Below, in pieces: positions 6,798 to 13,778 of a stretch of 15,684 bases of DNA. The number at the start of each line of letters is the position of its first letter. The stretch's first letter is position 1. Under the pieces are notes generated by a model. The model searched no databases, had not been told where the DNA came from, and saw only the letters and a program-made list of their open reading frames with translations. The position numbers were made by a program, and so were the translations under genes. Origin of the DNA: Flavobacterium sp. (GTDB taxonomy: Bacteria > Bacteroidota > Bacteroidia > Flavobacteriales > Flavobacteriaceae); contig JASLDM010000121.1 in the NCBI GenBank assembly GCA_030151565.1, forward strand, positions 1 through 15,684, in the 5' to 3' direction.

Positions 6798-7616
6798 ATG
6801 GTGAAAAAACTACTTCGTTATACTATCGATTTTCTGACAGACTACTATCCCAAGAAGAGTCTAGCGCTTAGCTATCACTTTTTCACTACACCGCGAAAAG
6901 GTAAGATTAAAGGAAGTTTGCCTCTTTTTTTGGCGACTGCTCAACAGAAGAAAATTTATATTGATGAGGCTTATATTCAAACCTACCAAATTGGTGTTGA
7001 CAAGCCAGTAGTCCTACTGATTCACGGATGGGAAAGCAATGCAGCCCGATGGGAACAATTGATTTGTCATTTGGGGGCTAACTATACCTTTGTTTGTATA
7101 GATGCTCCAGCTATGGGTAAAAGTTCTGGTACGGGATTTAATGTTTTGACGTTTTCTAAGTTTATAGGTGAAGCTTTGGATTATTATCAGCCCCAATTTG
7201 TTGTAGCCCATTCTTTAGGAGGTTTTGCTTATCTGTATCAATTAACGCAAAAAGACTATTCTTCAGTTCAAAAAACGGTGTTGTTGGGATGCTTGGATGT
7301 TTTTGAACAGATTCTTTTAAATTATCAAAAGCTGGTAGGTTTTTCTGATGCTGCATATAACTTGCTGAAAGCAAAGCTAGAGTCTTTAACAGGCGATGCG
7401 TTAGAAAATTATAGAAGTGCCCTTTTTAGTGCTTCAAATTTGACAGCTACTTTAATTATACAAGATCGCGTAGATCCAATAATTCCGCTCGTTAGTGCAC
7501 ATCATATTTATGCCCAAACTCAATATGCAAAGTTGTTTGAAACAGAAGGATTAGGGCATTCCTTACAAGACAAAATAGTTTATGATGCTGTTGGTGCTTT
7601 TATTTCATTAAAATAA
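6798..7616 (+). CDS. Alpha/beta hydrolase fold protein
   Basis: This 272-residue hydrolase has no signal peptide and is probably cytosolic. The core begins with VVLLIHGWES (71-80), whose HGW supplies the oxyanion-hole region. The nucleophile elbow is AHSLGG (137-142) with Ser139. Asp226 in QDRVDPIIP (or Asp223) and His254 in GLGHSLQ complete a credible catalytic triad. The first 50 residues are a basic N-terminal extension seen in many Bacteroidota members. The substrate cannot be told; esterase or lipase-like activity is the default. The gene starts just after a terminator, with no recognisable promoter between them, so expression may rely on readthrough or an upstream internal promoter. It is followed 59 bases later by the pseudouridine synthase gene, which has its own promoter. 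Confidence 0.85.
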   Translation: MVKKLLRYTIDFLTDYYPKKSLALSYHFFTTPRKGKIKGSLPLFLATAQQKKIYIDEAYIQTYQIGVDKPVVLLIHGWESNAARWEQLICHLGANYTFVCIDAPAMGKSSGTGFNVLTFSKFIGEALDYYQPQFVVAHSLGGFAYLYQLTQKDYSSVQKTVLLGCLDVFEQILLNYQKLVGFSDAAYNLLKAKLESLTGDALENYRSALFSASNLTATLIIQDRVDPIIPLVSAHHIYAQTQYAKLFETEGLGHSLQDKIVYDAVGAFISLK

Positions 7617-7637
7617 GTTACTTAGCTTTATAGTAGA

Positions 7638-7671
7638 TTGTTTTTATTACCATATTAAATGCATAATTTTG
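7638..7671 (+). promoter_or_regulatory. Promoter of the pseudouridine synthase gene
   Basis: TTG (7638-7640) is followed after 23 bases by TAATTTTG (7664-7671), an exact TAnnTTTG match with the frequently following C. The start site should fall about 5 bases after the box, at or next to the ATG at 7676, which suggests a leaderless or nearly leaderless mRNA. Confidence 0.55.
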
Positions 7672-7675
7672 CACT

Positions 7676-8557
7676 ATGGAATTGAATCAAACACGCTTAA
7701 ACAAATATTTATCTGAGGTAGGGTTTTGCTCTCGACGTGAAGCCGACCGCTTGATTGAAGAAGGACGTATCACTGTTAATGGAGCTGCACCTGAAATGGG
7801 AATCAAAGTTACACCAGAAGATGATATTCGCGTTGATGGGAAACGCATTAAAGACAATCAAGAAAAACCTATTTACTTGGCTTTTAATAAGCCGGTGGGT
7901 ATTGAATGTACTACAAATCAGAGTGTACGTCACAATATTGTAGATTTTATAAATTATCCTAAGCGTATATTTCCTGTTGGACGTTTGGATAAGGCCAGTG
8001 AGGGGTTGATTTTTATGACCAATGATGGTGATATTGTAAATAAGATTCTACGTCAGAAAAATAATCACGAGAAAGAATATATTGTGACGGTGGACAAACC
8101 TATAACCGATCGCTTTATTCAACGTATGGGTAATGGAATTCCAATTTTAGATACGGTAACCAAGCCTTGTCGCGTTGAGCAAATCAGTAAATATATTTTC
8201 AGAATCTTTTTAACCCAAGGTTTAAACCGTCAGATTCGTCGTATGTGTGAGTATCTTGGTTATGAGGTAGTCGCTTTGAAGCGTATTCGCATTATCAATG
8301 TATCCTTAGATGTGCCAGTTGGAAAATATCGCGAATTGACAAAGGCTGAGTTGGATGAATTAAATCGATTAATTGCACCTTCCTTAAAAACGGAAGAAGC
8401 AAGTATAGAAGAGGGAGCAGTGGTCAAAAAAGCTGTTTTGCCAACTTCAGATTCTGAGCGAACCCCTAAAAAGAAATTTCAGAGAGAGCGAACAAGCCCT
8501 AAAAATAATGAACGAACGCCAAAAAATGAGCGACGTGTATCAAGAAGAGGAAATTAA
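7676..8557 (+). CDS. rluF: 23S rRNA pseudouridine synthase, RluF-like
   Basis: This 293-residue enzyme of the RsuA/RluB/E/F family changes a uridine in rRNA to pseudouridine. An S4 RNA-binding domain (about 5-55: LNKYLSEVGFCSRREADRLI) precedes the catalytic domain. Motif II is GRLDKASEGLIFMTNDGD (102-119) with catalytic Asp105, and QGLNRQIRRMCEYLGY (181-196) is the conserved C-terminal motif. The length before the tail and the FNKPVGIECTT motif fit RluF (U2604 in E. coli numbering) better than RsuA or RluB, but the exact site is inferred. Residues 250-293 form a basic disordered tail with three ERTPK-like repeats (261, 271, 279). The start is fixed by the S4 domain beginning directly after it. 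The stop codon lies in the terminator loop. Confidence 0.9.
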   Translation: MELNQTRLNKYLSEVGFCSRREADRLIEEGRITVNGAAPEMGIKVTPEDDIRVDGKRIKDNQEKPIYLAFNKPVGIECTTNQSVRHNIVDFINYPKRIFPVGRLDKASEGLIFMTNDGDIVNKILRQKNNHEKEYIVTVDKPITDRFIQRMGNGIPILDTVTKPCRVEQISKYIFRIFLTQGLNRQIRRMCEYLGYEVVALKRIRIINVSLDVPVGKYRELTKAELDELNRLIAPSLKTEEASIEEGAVVKKAVLPTSDSERTPKKKFQRERTSPKNNERTPKNERRVSRRGN

Positions 8558-8576
8558 TATTTCCTCTTTTTTTTTT
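8545..8576 (+). terminator. Terminator overlapping the end of the pseudouridine synthase gene
   Basis: A perfect 10-bp stem (8545-8554 with 8559-8568) has a 4-base loop, TAAT, that contains the TAA stop, and a run of ten T's follows (8567-8576). The left arm encodes the last residues of the protein. Confidence 0.9.
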
Positions 8577-8684
8577 ACTCAAAAAATGGATATTGAAGAA
8601 TAAGTCTTATTTGTTGTTTTTATCTTAAAAAATAATCCTAAAATAAAGTGGGATTTATTGCTTAAGTCCTTAGTCTATGTATAA

Positions 8685-8697
8685 TTATTCTAAATAA
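8685..8697. promoter_or_regulatory. Possible operator upstream of the TonB receptor promoter
   Basis: TTATT-CTA-AATAA is a perfect 5+3+5 dyad just upstream of the proposed -33 element. Its right part, TCTAAATAA, recurs at 8749-8757. An iron- or siderophore-responsive repressor is a reasonable guess from the gene served, but no known box was matched with confidence. Confidence 0.3.
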
Positions 8698-8701
8698 AAC
8701 C

Positions 8702-8731
8702 TTGTTTTTTACATTATATCATTTACTTTTA
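8702..8731 (+). promoter_or_regulatory. Promoter of the TonB receptor/lipoprotein operon
   Basis: TTG (8702-8704), exactly 19 bases, then TACTTTTA (8724-8731). This fits the Bacteroidota pattern TTG-N19-TAnnTTTG except for the last base. The start site would be near 8736, leaving a leader of about 60 bases. Confidence 0.45.
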
Positions 8732-8734
8732 CCA

Positions 8735-8757
8735 TTATATTAAATCAATCTAAATAA
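8735..8757. promoter_or_regulatory. Possible downstream operator of the TonB receptor operon
   Basis: An imperfect dyad ending in TCTAAATAA (8749-8757), a direct copy of the motif at 8689-8697 exactly 60 bases upstream. It lies at or just after the predicted start site, a position suited to repression. Confidence 0.25.
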
Positions 8758-8795
8758 GAAATGTTGTTTTGATGCTGAATTAGTAAACTTAAATA

Positions 8796-11150
8796 ATGGT
8801 CGAAATGATAAAAAAGATATGTTTTATATTGGTGATTTCTTTAACCTTTTGGAGTAATTTATATGCTCAAGGTTCTAAGACGAAGTTAATAGGGCAAGTG
8901 TTAGATTCTGAATCCAAACCGTTGGCTTTTGCAACTGTTGTTATCCAAGGAGAAGGATATGAAAAAACTACTTTAACCGATGAAGATGGACATTATATGT
9001 TTATGCTTCTTCCATATGAATATAATGTAACTGTTCAGTACTTAGGATTTCGCACCATTCACCAAAAGGTGCGTATCACCCAAAAAGAAATCGTATATCA
9101 AAGCTTTACATTAGAGCGCGAATCAGAATTGATAGAGGAAGTCACTTTATACGCCAAAAAACCTATAGAAAAAGTTCGTGAATCGGCATATAATGTTGTA
9201 ACCATAGATGCAAAAGCACTTCACAATACAACTTTAGATGTAGCAAGTGCATTAGATAGAGTGTCAGGTATTAAAGTTCGCACAGATGGCGGAGTTGGGT
9301 CTGACATGTCTTTTTCATTGAATGGCTTTAGTGGAAAGCATATCCGATTTTTTATGGATGGTATCCCAATGGAAGGTTTTGGTTCCTCTTTTAAAATAAG
9401 TAATTTACCCATAACGCTAGTCGATCGAATAGAGATTTATAAGGGAGTTATTCCTATTGAGTTTGGCTCAGATGCTTTAGGAGGTGTGATTAATATTGTT
9501 ACTACTAAATCTAAAAAAACGACGTTAGATGCTTCCTATAGTACGGGCTCTTTTAATACCCATAAAAGTCACGTAAATGGAAATAAAGTATTTGATAATG
9601 GTGTTGTTCTTCAAATAAATGCTTTTCAAAACTACTCCGATAATAGTTATAAAGTATATGTCCCGGTGGTTGATTTAAAAACAGGGATATATTCGAAAGA
9701 GAAGCAATGGGAAAAACGTTTCAATGATCGGTTTCAGACAGCGACTATAGTTGGGAAAATAGGAGTGATAGACAAGTCGTATGCAGATAGAATGATCTTT
9801 GGATTTACCTACGGTGAGGGGAAAAGAGGAGTGCAAACTGGAACTGTTATGGAAAAAGTTTTTGGAGAAAAGAAACGACGTTCTGTAACTGCAATGCCTT
9901 CATTTGAGTTTAATAAGCGGAATGCTTTTGTAGAGGGACTCGATGTTGTTTTAACAGCTAATTATAATGGGGGATATAATCAGAATATAGATACCTCTTC
10001 GTATAAATTTAATTGGGCGGGTGATCGATTGAAAACTTTGAAGCAAGGAGAATCCGGAGGAGGTCCATCATTAACTAAATTTTACGATCACAACGGTACA
10101 GCTACATTTAATATAAATTATAAGCTAAACAAGAACCATTCATTTGGATTTAATGAGGTGATGTACTATTTCAATAGAAAAACAGAAGATCCACTGGCTG
10201 TAAAAGAAACTACTTCAGAGAAAAACAGCGAAATCAAACGTCACAGTTTTAAGAATATCATGGCGTTATCTTATCGCTATGCTATTTTAGAAAACCTGAA
10301 TCTTTCTTTGTTTGGTAAGCACTATACTATTAAACATACTTATAAAAAAACAGCTACAAAAGTAGATGAAAACGGTTATGGATTTGCGCTAACTTATTTG
10401 TGGAATGCTTATCAGGTAAAAGCTTCGTATGAAAAAACATATCGTTTGCCCACTGATTCCGAATTGTTTGGTGATGGGGATCTAATATGGGGGAATACGG
10501 ATTTAAAACCGGAGCAAGGAAATAATTACAACTTAAATTTAAGTTATTCAGGTGAATTTAATAACCTACACGCCTTGTTTGTCGATGCAGGGTTGGTGTA
10601 TCGAAAAACTAACGATTATATACGTAGTAATCCTTATGGATCTGGTTCGCGTGCAACAAGTGTCAATATAGGAGGAGTTGAAAGTTATGGTTTAAATACC
10701 GAAGCTCGATATACTTTTAATAAAATAATTTATCTAGGTGGAAGTCTGACCATCCAAAATATTAGAAGCAAGCAACGATATACCATAGGCGATTATGGTG
10801 TTTTGAATCCGTATTATAATGAAAGAATTCCAAATGAAGCTTATTTCTTTGGTTCAGTAAGTACTGGAATATTCTTTAAAAATTTATGGAAAAAGAATCA
10901 GCATTTAAATATGGATTACCATCTCCGCTATATTGATCATTATAGCTACGATTTTAAGGGGATTGGTGAGGATCCGATATGGATTCCATCTCAAGCAGTT
11001 CACGATTTAAGTGCTACTTATACCTTCGCTAACCGCAGAATATATTTAACAGTAGAGGCTAATAATATCTTTAATAAGTTGGCTTATGATAATTATAGTT
11101 TTCAAAAACCAGGAAGAAGCTTCATGTTTAAAGTAAGATATACTTATTAA
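8796..11150 (+). CDS. TonB-dependent outer-membrane receptor, XusA-like candidate
   Basis: This 784-residue protein imports a ligand across the outer membrane using TonB energy. A signal peptide ends near LYAQG (residue 25). A carboxypeptidase-D-like beta-sandwich domain follows (about 30-110), then a TonB-box-like EEVTLYA (114-120). The plug (about 130-235) has the family motifs LDRVSGIKVR, NGFSGKHIRFFMDGIP and RIEIYKGVIPIEFGSDALGG. The rest is the beta barrel, ending in the aromatic strand GRSFMFKVRYTY. It is not a SusC (those are about 1000 residues). The neighbouring DUF4374-type lipoprotein, 29 bases downstream, makes siderophore uptake the best inference, as for XusA of Bacteroides. The ATG at 8796 was taken; one at 8805 would give an equally good signal peptide. 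Confidence 0.92.
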   Translation: MVEMIKKICFILVISLTFWSNLYAQGSKTKLIGQVLDSESKPLAFATVVIQGEGYEKTTLTDEDGHYMFMLLPYEYNVTVQYLGFRTIHQKVRITQKEIVYQSFTLERESELIEEVTLYAKKPIEKVRESAYNVVTIDAKALHNTTLDVASALDRVSGIKVRTDGGVGSDMSFSLNGFSGKHIRFFMDGIPMEGFGSSFKISNLPITLVDRIEIYKGVIPIEFGSDALGGVINIVTTKSKKTTLDASYSTGSFNTHKSHVNGNKVFDNGVVLQINAFQNYSDNSYKVYVPVVDLKTGIYSKEKQWEKRFNDRFQTATIVGKIGVIDKSYADRMIFGFTYGEGKRGVQTGTVMEKVFGEKKRRSVTAMPSFEFNKRNAFVEGLDVVLTANYNGGYNQNIDTSSYKFNWAGDRLKTLKQGESGGGPSLTKFYDHNGTATFNINYKLNKNHSFGFNEVMYYFNRKTEDPLAVKETTSEKNSEIKRHSFKNIMALSYRYAILENLNLSLFGKHYTIKHTYKKTATKVDENGYGFALTYLWNAYQVKASYEKTYRLPTDSELFGDGDLIWGNTDLKPEQGNNYNLNLSYSGEFNNLHALFVDAGLVYRKTNDYIRSNPYGSGSRATSVNIGGVESYGLNTEARYTFNKIIYLGGSLTIQNIRSKQRYTIGDYGVLNPYYNERIPNEAYFFGSVSTGIFFKNLWKKNQHLNMDYHLRYIDHYSYDFKGIGEDPIWIPSQAVHDLSATYTFANRRIYLTVEANNIFNKLAYDNYSFQKPGRSFMFKVRYTY

Positions 11151-11179
11151 AGTACTAATTAATTTAAAAAACATTTAAA

Positions 11180-12490
11180 ATGAAAAAAAATGTATTTACA
11201 ACATTTGCTATGGCAATGTTATTAGGAATGATGTCAATTACTAGTTGTAGTAGTGATGATCACAAAGCCGTTGACCCAGACACGGATGGGGGAAATGGAG
11301 AGAATAAGGTAGAATGGAAATACGTAATTGGTGCGAGTGCTTCAAAAACAAGTTTGTTATTGACTACAGATAATCTTAAGTCAGGAACGATTTCTGCCAA
11401 AGGAAATGGGGTTAATTCTCTAGGTACTTCAGTCTACATACACGGAGGAAATCGCGCCTATGTATTTGAATATCGAAAAGGAGATCCTTCAGGAATGCAA
11501 AGTTGGCTATTAACCCCTAATGGAAAGTTGAGTAAACAAACTACAGTAGATTTGCCCACACGTGAAGAGTTTATAACAAATTTCGGAAAATATATGATTG
11601 CGACTACAGGTGGAGTACAATTGACAACGGGAGAGAAAGCACAGGCATTTAACTTTATTGATGGTCATTCAGGAGGAATTGCATTTACGTCTTATTTAAA
11701 TGTAGAGCATATAGCAGAACAGGGGGAATATGCCAATTTTGCAGGTCTTGAATCTATTGAAAATAATCGTTTTGTAATGGCTATAGAGCCGTTTAAAATC
11801 ACTGCAAATAAAGAAGAAGATAACACATCCTCTTTTAGAAACCGAGTTTGGTTGGCTGTATTTAAATTTGATGAGAATGAGCAGGAAGAAAACAAACGTG
11901 TAAAACTAGAAAAAATAGTAAAAGATGATAGAATGAGCTTTGCTGTAGGACGTAGACGTTCGGGGCGTTTATCAGCTATAGGAAAAGGAGTTGATGGGAA
12001 TGTTTATGTTTTTTCTCCTTCTGCAATGATTAGCGAAACAGGAGGGAGTTTCTCTGAAAAGCCTGCAGCAGTGTTGAAATTCAATAGCAAGACTTTAACA
12101 TTTGATCCGAATTATTATTACAATATCGAAGCGTTAGCAGAAGGCAGAAAAATACAACAAGTATATGCCGTAGGTGAGAATTATTTTGTTTTAAATATGT
12201 ATGCTCATGTGGGGCAAGCTTGGAATATGGCGCCAATTAATAAATTGGCATTGTTTAATGCAGTAACAGGCGACTTTAAATGGATTGAGGGATTACCAGA
12301 TGTGGAAGATATAAAACAAGCAGGTAAGCCATTTATTGATAATGCAGAGGTTTATTTGCCAATTACTGCGGCGTCTAAATCATTTGTTTATTCTTTAGAT
12401 TTAGGAACAGCTACAGCTACGAAAGGACTTGAAATTAAAGATTTAGCGGATGGTAGTATCGGTACAATAGGTAAAATTAATATAGATTAA
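11180..12490 (+). CDS. DUF4374-type surface lipoprotein, XusB-like candidate
   Basis: The product has 436 residues. The lipoprotein signal ends in ITSC with lipidated Cys23, followed by SSDD, an acidic stretch like the Bacteroidota export signal for cell-surface lipoproteins. After a Gly/Asp-rich linker the protein from about 45 onward alternates short beta strands and turns, ending blades with patterns such as NRFVMAIEP, GNVYVFSP and NYFVLNMY, which suggests a beta propeller. I recognise the DUF4374 family, to which I recall the enterobactin-binding XusB of Bacteroides belongs. It is co-transcribed with the TonB receptor (29-base gap), so it probably captures a ligand and hands it over. No PepSY-type inner-membrane partner (XusC) follows. 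The family call is from memory and the ligand is inferred. Confidence 0.8.
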   Translation: MKKNVFTTFAMAMLLGMMSITSCSSDDHKAVDPDTDGGNGENKVEWKYVIGASASKTSLLLTTDNLKSGTISAKGNGVNSLGTSVYIHGGNRAYVFEYRKGDPSGMQSWLLTPNGKLSKQTTVDLPTREEFITNFGKYMIATTGGVQLTTGEKAQAFNFIDGHSGGIAFTSYLNVEHIAEQGEYANFAGLESIENNRFVMAIEPFKITANKEEDNTSSFRNRVWLAVFKFDENEQEENKRVKLEKIVKDDRMSFAVGRRRSGRLSAIGKGVDGNVYVFSPSAMISETGGSFSEKPAAVLKFNSKTLTFDPNYYYNIEALAEGRKIQQVYAVGENYFVLNMYAHVGQAWNMAPINKLALFNAVTGDFKWIEGLPDVEDIKQAGKPFIDNAEVYLPITAASKSFVYSLDLGTATATKGLEIKDLADGSIGTIGKINID

Positions 12491-12605
12491 TAAGTGGAAG
12501 TTAATATAGAAACGAGTTTTTTTAATTGATGCATTTCTTTAGTGAATTAACACGAAGCTAATAGGGTGTTGGAAAAACAAGTTTCTGTAAGTTTGAATTA
12601 GTTAG

Positions 12606-12637
12606 AAAAAGACTACCTGAAAAGGTGGTCTTTTTTT
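12606..12637 (+). terminator. Terminator of the receptor/lipoprotein operon
   Basis: The stem AAAAAGACTACCT (12606-12618) pairs with AGGTGGTCTTTTT (12623-12635) with one G-T pair and a GAAA loop, followed by T's. It lies about 115 bases past the lipoprotein stop; the stretch between contains no gene that I can see. Confidence 0.9.
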
Positions 12638-12744
12638 GTTTCTAGGAAAATGAAGGGGCTTTGGGAGCTTAAGGTTTGCTATGATTGGTAATGAGATAAT
12701 TGCTAAATACGAATAGAAATAGAGGTAGTCTGCTATTCCTTTTT

Positions 12745-12752
12745 TATCTTTG
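12745..12752 (+). promoter_or_regulatory. Bacteroidota -7 promoter element of the AraC-family gene
   Basis: TATCTTTG is an exact TAnnTTTG match 17 bases before the ATG at 12769. The predicted start site (about 12757) lies downstream of the alternative TTG start at 12700, which rules that start out if the promoter is real. Confidence 0.6.
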
Positions 12753-12768
12753 TTTAAAATCTGTTCTA

Positions 12769-13662
12769 ATGGAAAAAAATGCAAATATCCCTATCTATAA
12801 TATTTGTAATTTACTAGATACCAATAATAACTTTCAAGATTGTGTGGTTTATCGCTTAGAAGATTACATTTCGAATAGACCGAATATCGTGTCTACACCT
12901 CATAGACACGCATTTTATCAAATACTTTTTGTTAGCAAGGGGAAGGGAATACATTCTATAGATTTTGAGAAATTCTCTATTGAAGAGAAGTGCTTGTTTT
13001 TCTTAAATGCCTCTCAGGTACATAAATGGGAGTTTGAACCCGGTACTGAAGGTTTTCTGATTAACTTTAATGATAACTTCTTGCGTACGTTTTTGGTGAA
13101 TCCAAATTATTTAAATCAGTTTTCTTTTTTTAGTGGGAATGCTCAGTATTCTAAGTTTTCTTGTGAAAAATGCTACGAGACACTGCATCAGCGATTTGAG
13201 AAAATGCTGTATGTATCTATGGATGAGAGTCCTTTAAAAAAAGACTATGTAAAGGTATTGATGCTTGAGTTATTTTTAGAAACACAGCTTTTTTTGGTTA
13301 CAAAAGTGTTTGACAATGAAGCGCATCACGAGACCAATAATGCACAGTTTATTATTAGAAACTTTGAAGCGCTTTTGGAACAAAACTATAAGACAATGCG
13401 TCTTCCTGGGGCGTATGCCGACTTGCTCAACATTACATCCAATCATTTAAATACGTTGTGTAAAAAAGTGTTGGGACTGACATCTGGCGAAGTTATCCGT
13501 AACAGAGTGATTTTGGAATGCAAGCGTTTGCTTGTAAATGCTGATGTTTCTGTCTTGGAAATCGCTTATGCATTGGAGTTTAAGAACTCTGCATATCTGT
13601 CTCGTTTTTTTAAAAAATATACAGGGGTAACTCCTGAAGAGTTTAGAAAACAAGCTAAATAA
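12769..13662 (+). CDS. AraC-family transcriptional regulator with cupin sensor domain
   Basis: This 297-residue protein has an N-terminal cupin-type sensor domain (about 40-110: HRHAFYQILFVSKGKG, later NASQVHKWEF). The C-terminal part is a typical AraC DNA-binding domain with two helix-turn-helix units (about 214-236 and 262-284), ending in the hallmark SAYLSRFFKKYTGVTPEEFR. The effector is unknown. The ATG was chosen because a strong -7 box lies between it and the in-frame upstream TTG at 12700. The gene stands alone, between the terminated receptor/lipoprotein operon and the oxidase operon 116 bases downstream on the same strand. Either neighbour could be its target; the sequence does not decide. 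No terminator is evident behind it. Confidence 0.92.
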   Translation: MEKNANIPIYNICNLLDTNNNFQDCVVYRLEDYISNRPNIVSTPHRHAFYQILFVSKGKGIHSIDFEKFSIEEKCLFFLNASQVHKWEFEPGTEGFLINFNDNFLRTFLVNPNYLNQFSFFSGNAQYSKFSCEKCYETLHQRFEKMLYVSMDESPLKKDYVKVLMLELFLETQLFLVTKVFDNEAHHETNNAQFIIRNFEALLEQNYKTMRLPGAYADLLNITSNHLNTLCKKVLGLTSGEVIRNRVILECKRLLVNADVSVLEIAYALEFKNSAYLSRFFKKYTGVTPEEFRKQAK

Positions 13663-13677
13663 TTAAAAACAGACACG

Positions 13678-13690
13678 GCATTTTAAATGC
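13678..13690. promoter_or_regulatory. 13-base palindrome upstream of the oxidase operon
   Basis: GCATTT-T-AAATGC is a perfect 6+1+6 dyad, overlapping a second palindrome AAATGCATTT (13685-13694). It lies 16 bases past the AraC stop and about 65 bases upstream of the oxidase -7 box. There is no T run, so it is more likely a protein site than a terminator. Confidence 0.3.
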
Positions 13691-13732
13691 ATTTCCATTG
13701 AAAAGTGTAAACATCCCCACGATTAGTGTAAT

Positions 13733-13770
13733 ATTTTTCAGTTAGCGACACCCTAACTTTGCTGAAAAAT
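13733..13770. promoter_or_regulatory. Oxidase promoter enclosed in a 9-bp inverted repeat
   Basis: The -7 box TAACTTTG (13754-13761) is an exact TAnnTTTG match. It lies between perfect inverted arms ATTTTTCAG (13733-13741) and CTGAAAAAT (13762-13770). A second inner dyad, GTTAG (13741-13745) and CTAAC (13753-13757), overlaps the box. The predicted start site is inside the right arm, so only DNA, not RNA, can carry the outer symmetry. This looks like an operator for a repressor or redox regulator. Confidence 0.5.
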
Positions 13771-13778
13771 AACACTAC

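Noticed and set aside
8796..12490. SusC/SusD polysaccharide utilisation pair
   Set aside because: The receptor is about 200 residues shorter than SusC proteins and the lipoprotein has no SusD-like helical TPR character; no glycan enzymes are nearby.
12549..12570. Inverted AACAC/GTGTT behind the lipoprotein gene as a terminator
   Set aside because: The stem is only 5 bp with a 12-base loop and no T run; a much better terminator lies at 12606-12637.
12700..12768. TTG start adding 23 residues to the AraC-family protein
   Set aside because: The perfect -7 box at 12745-12752 lies inside this stretch, and the added residues are not like the start of AraC proteins.
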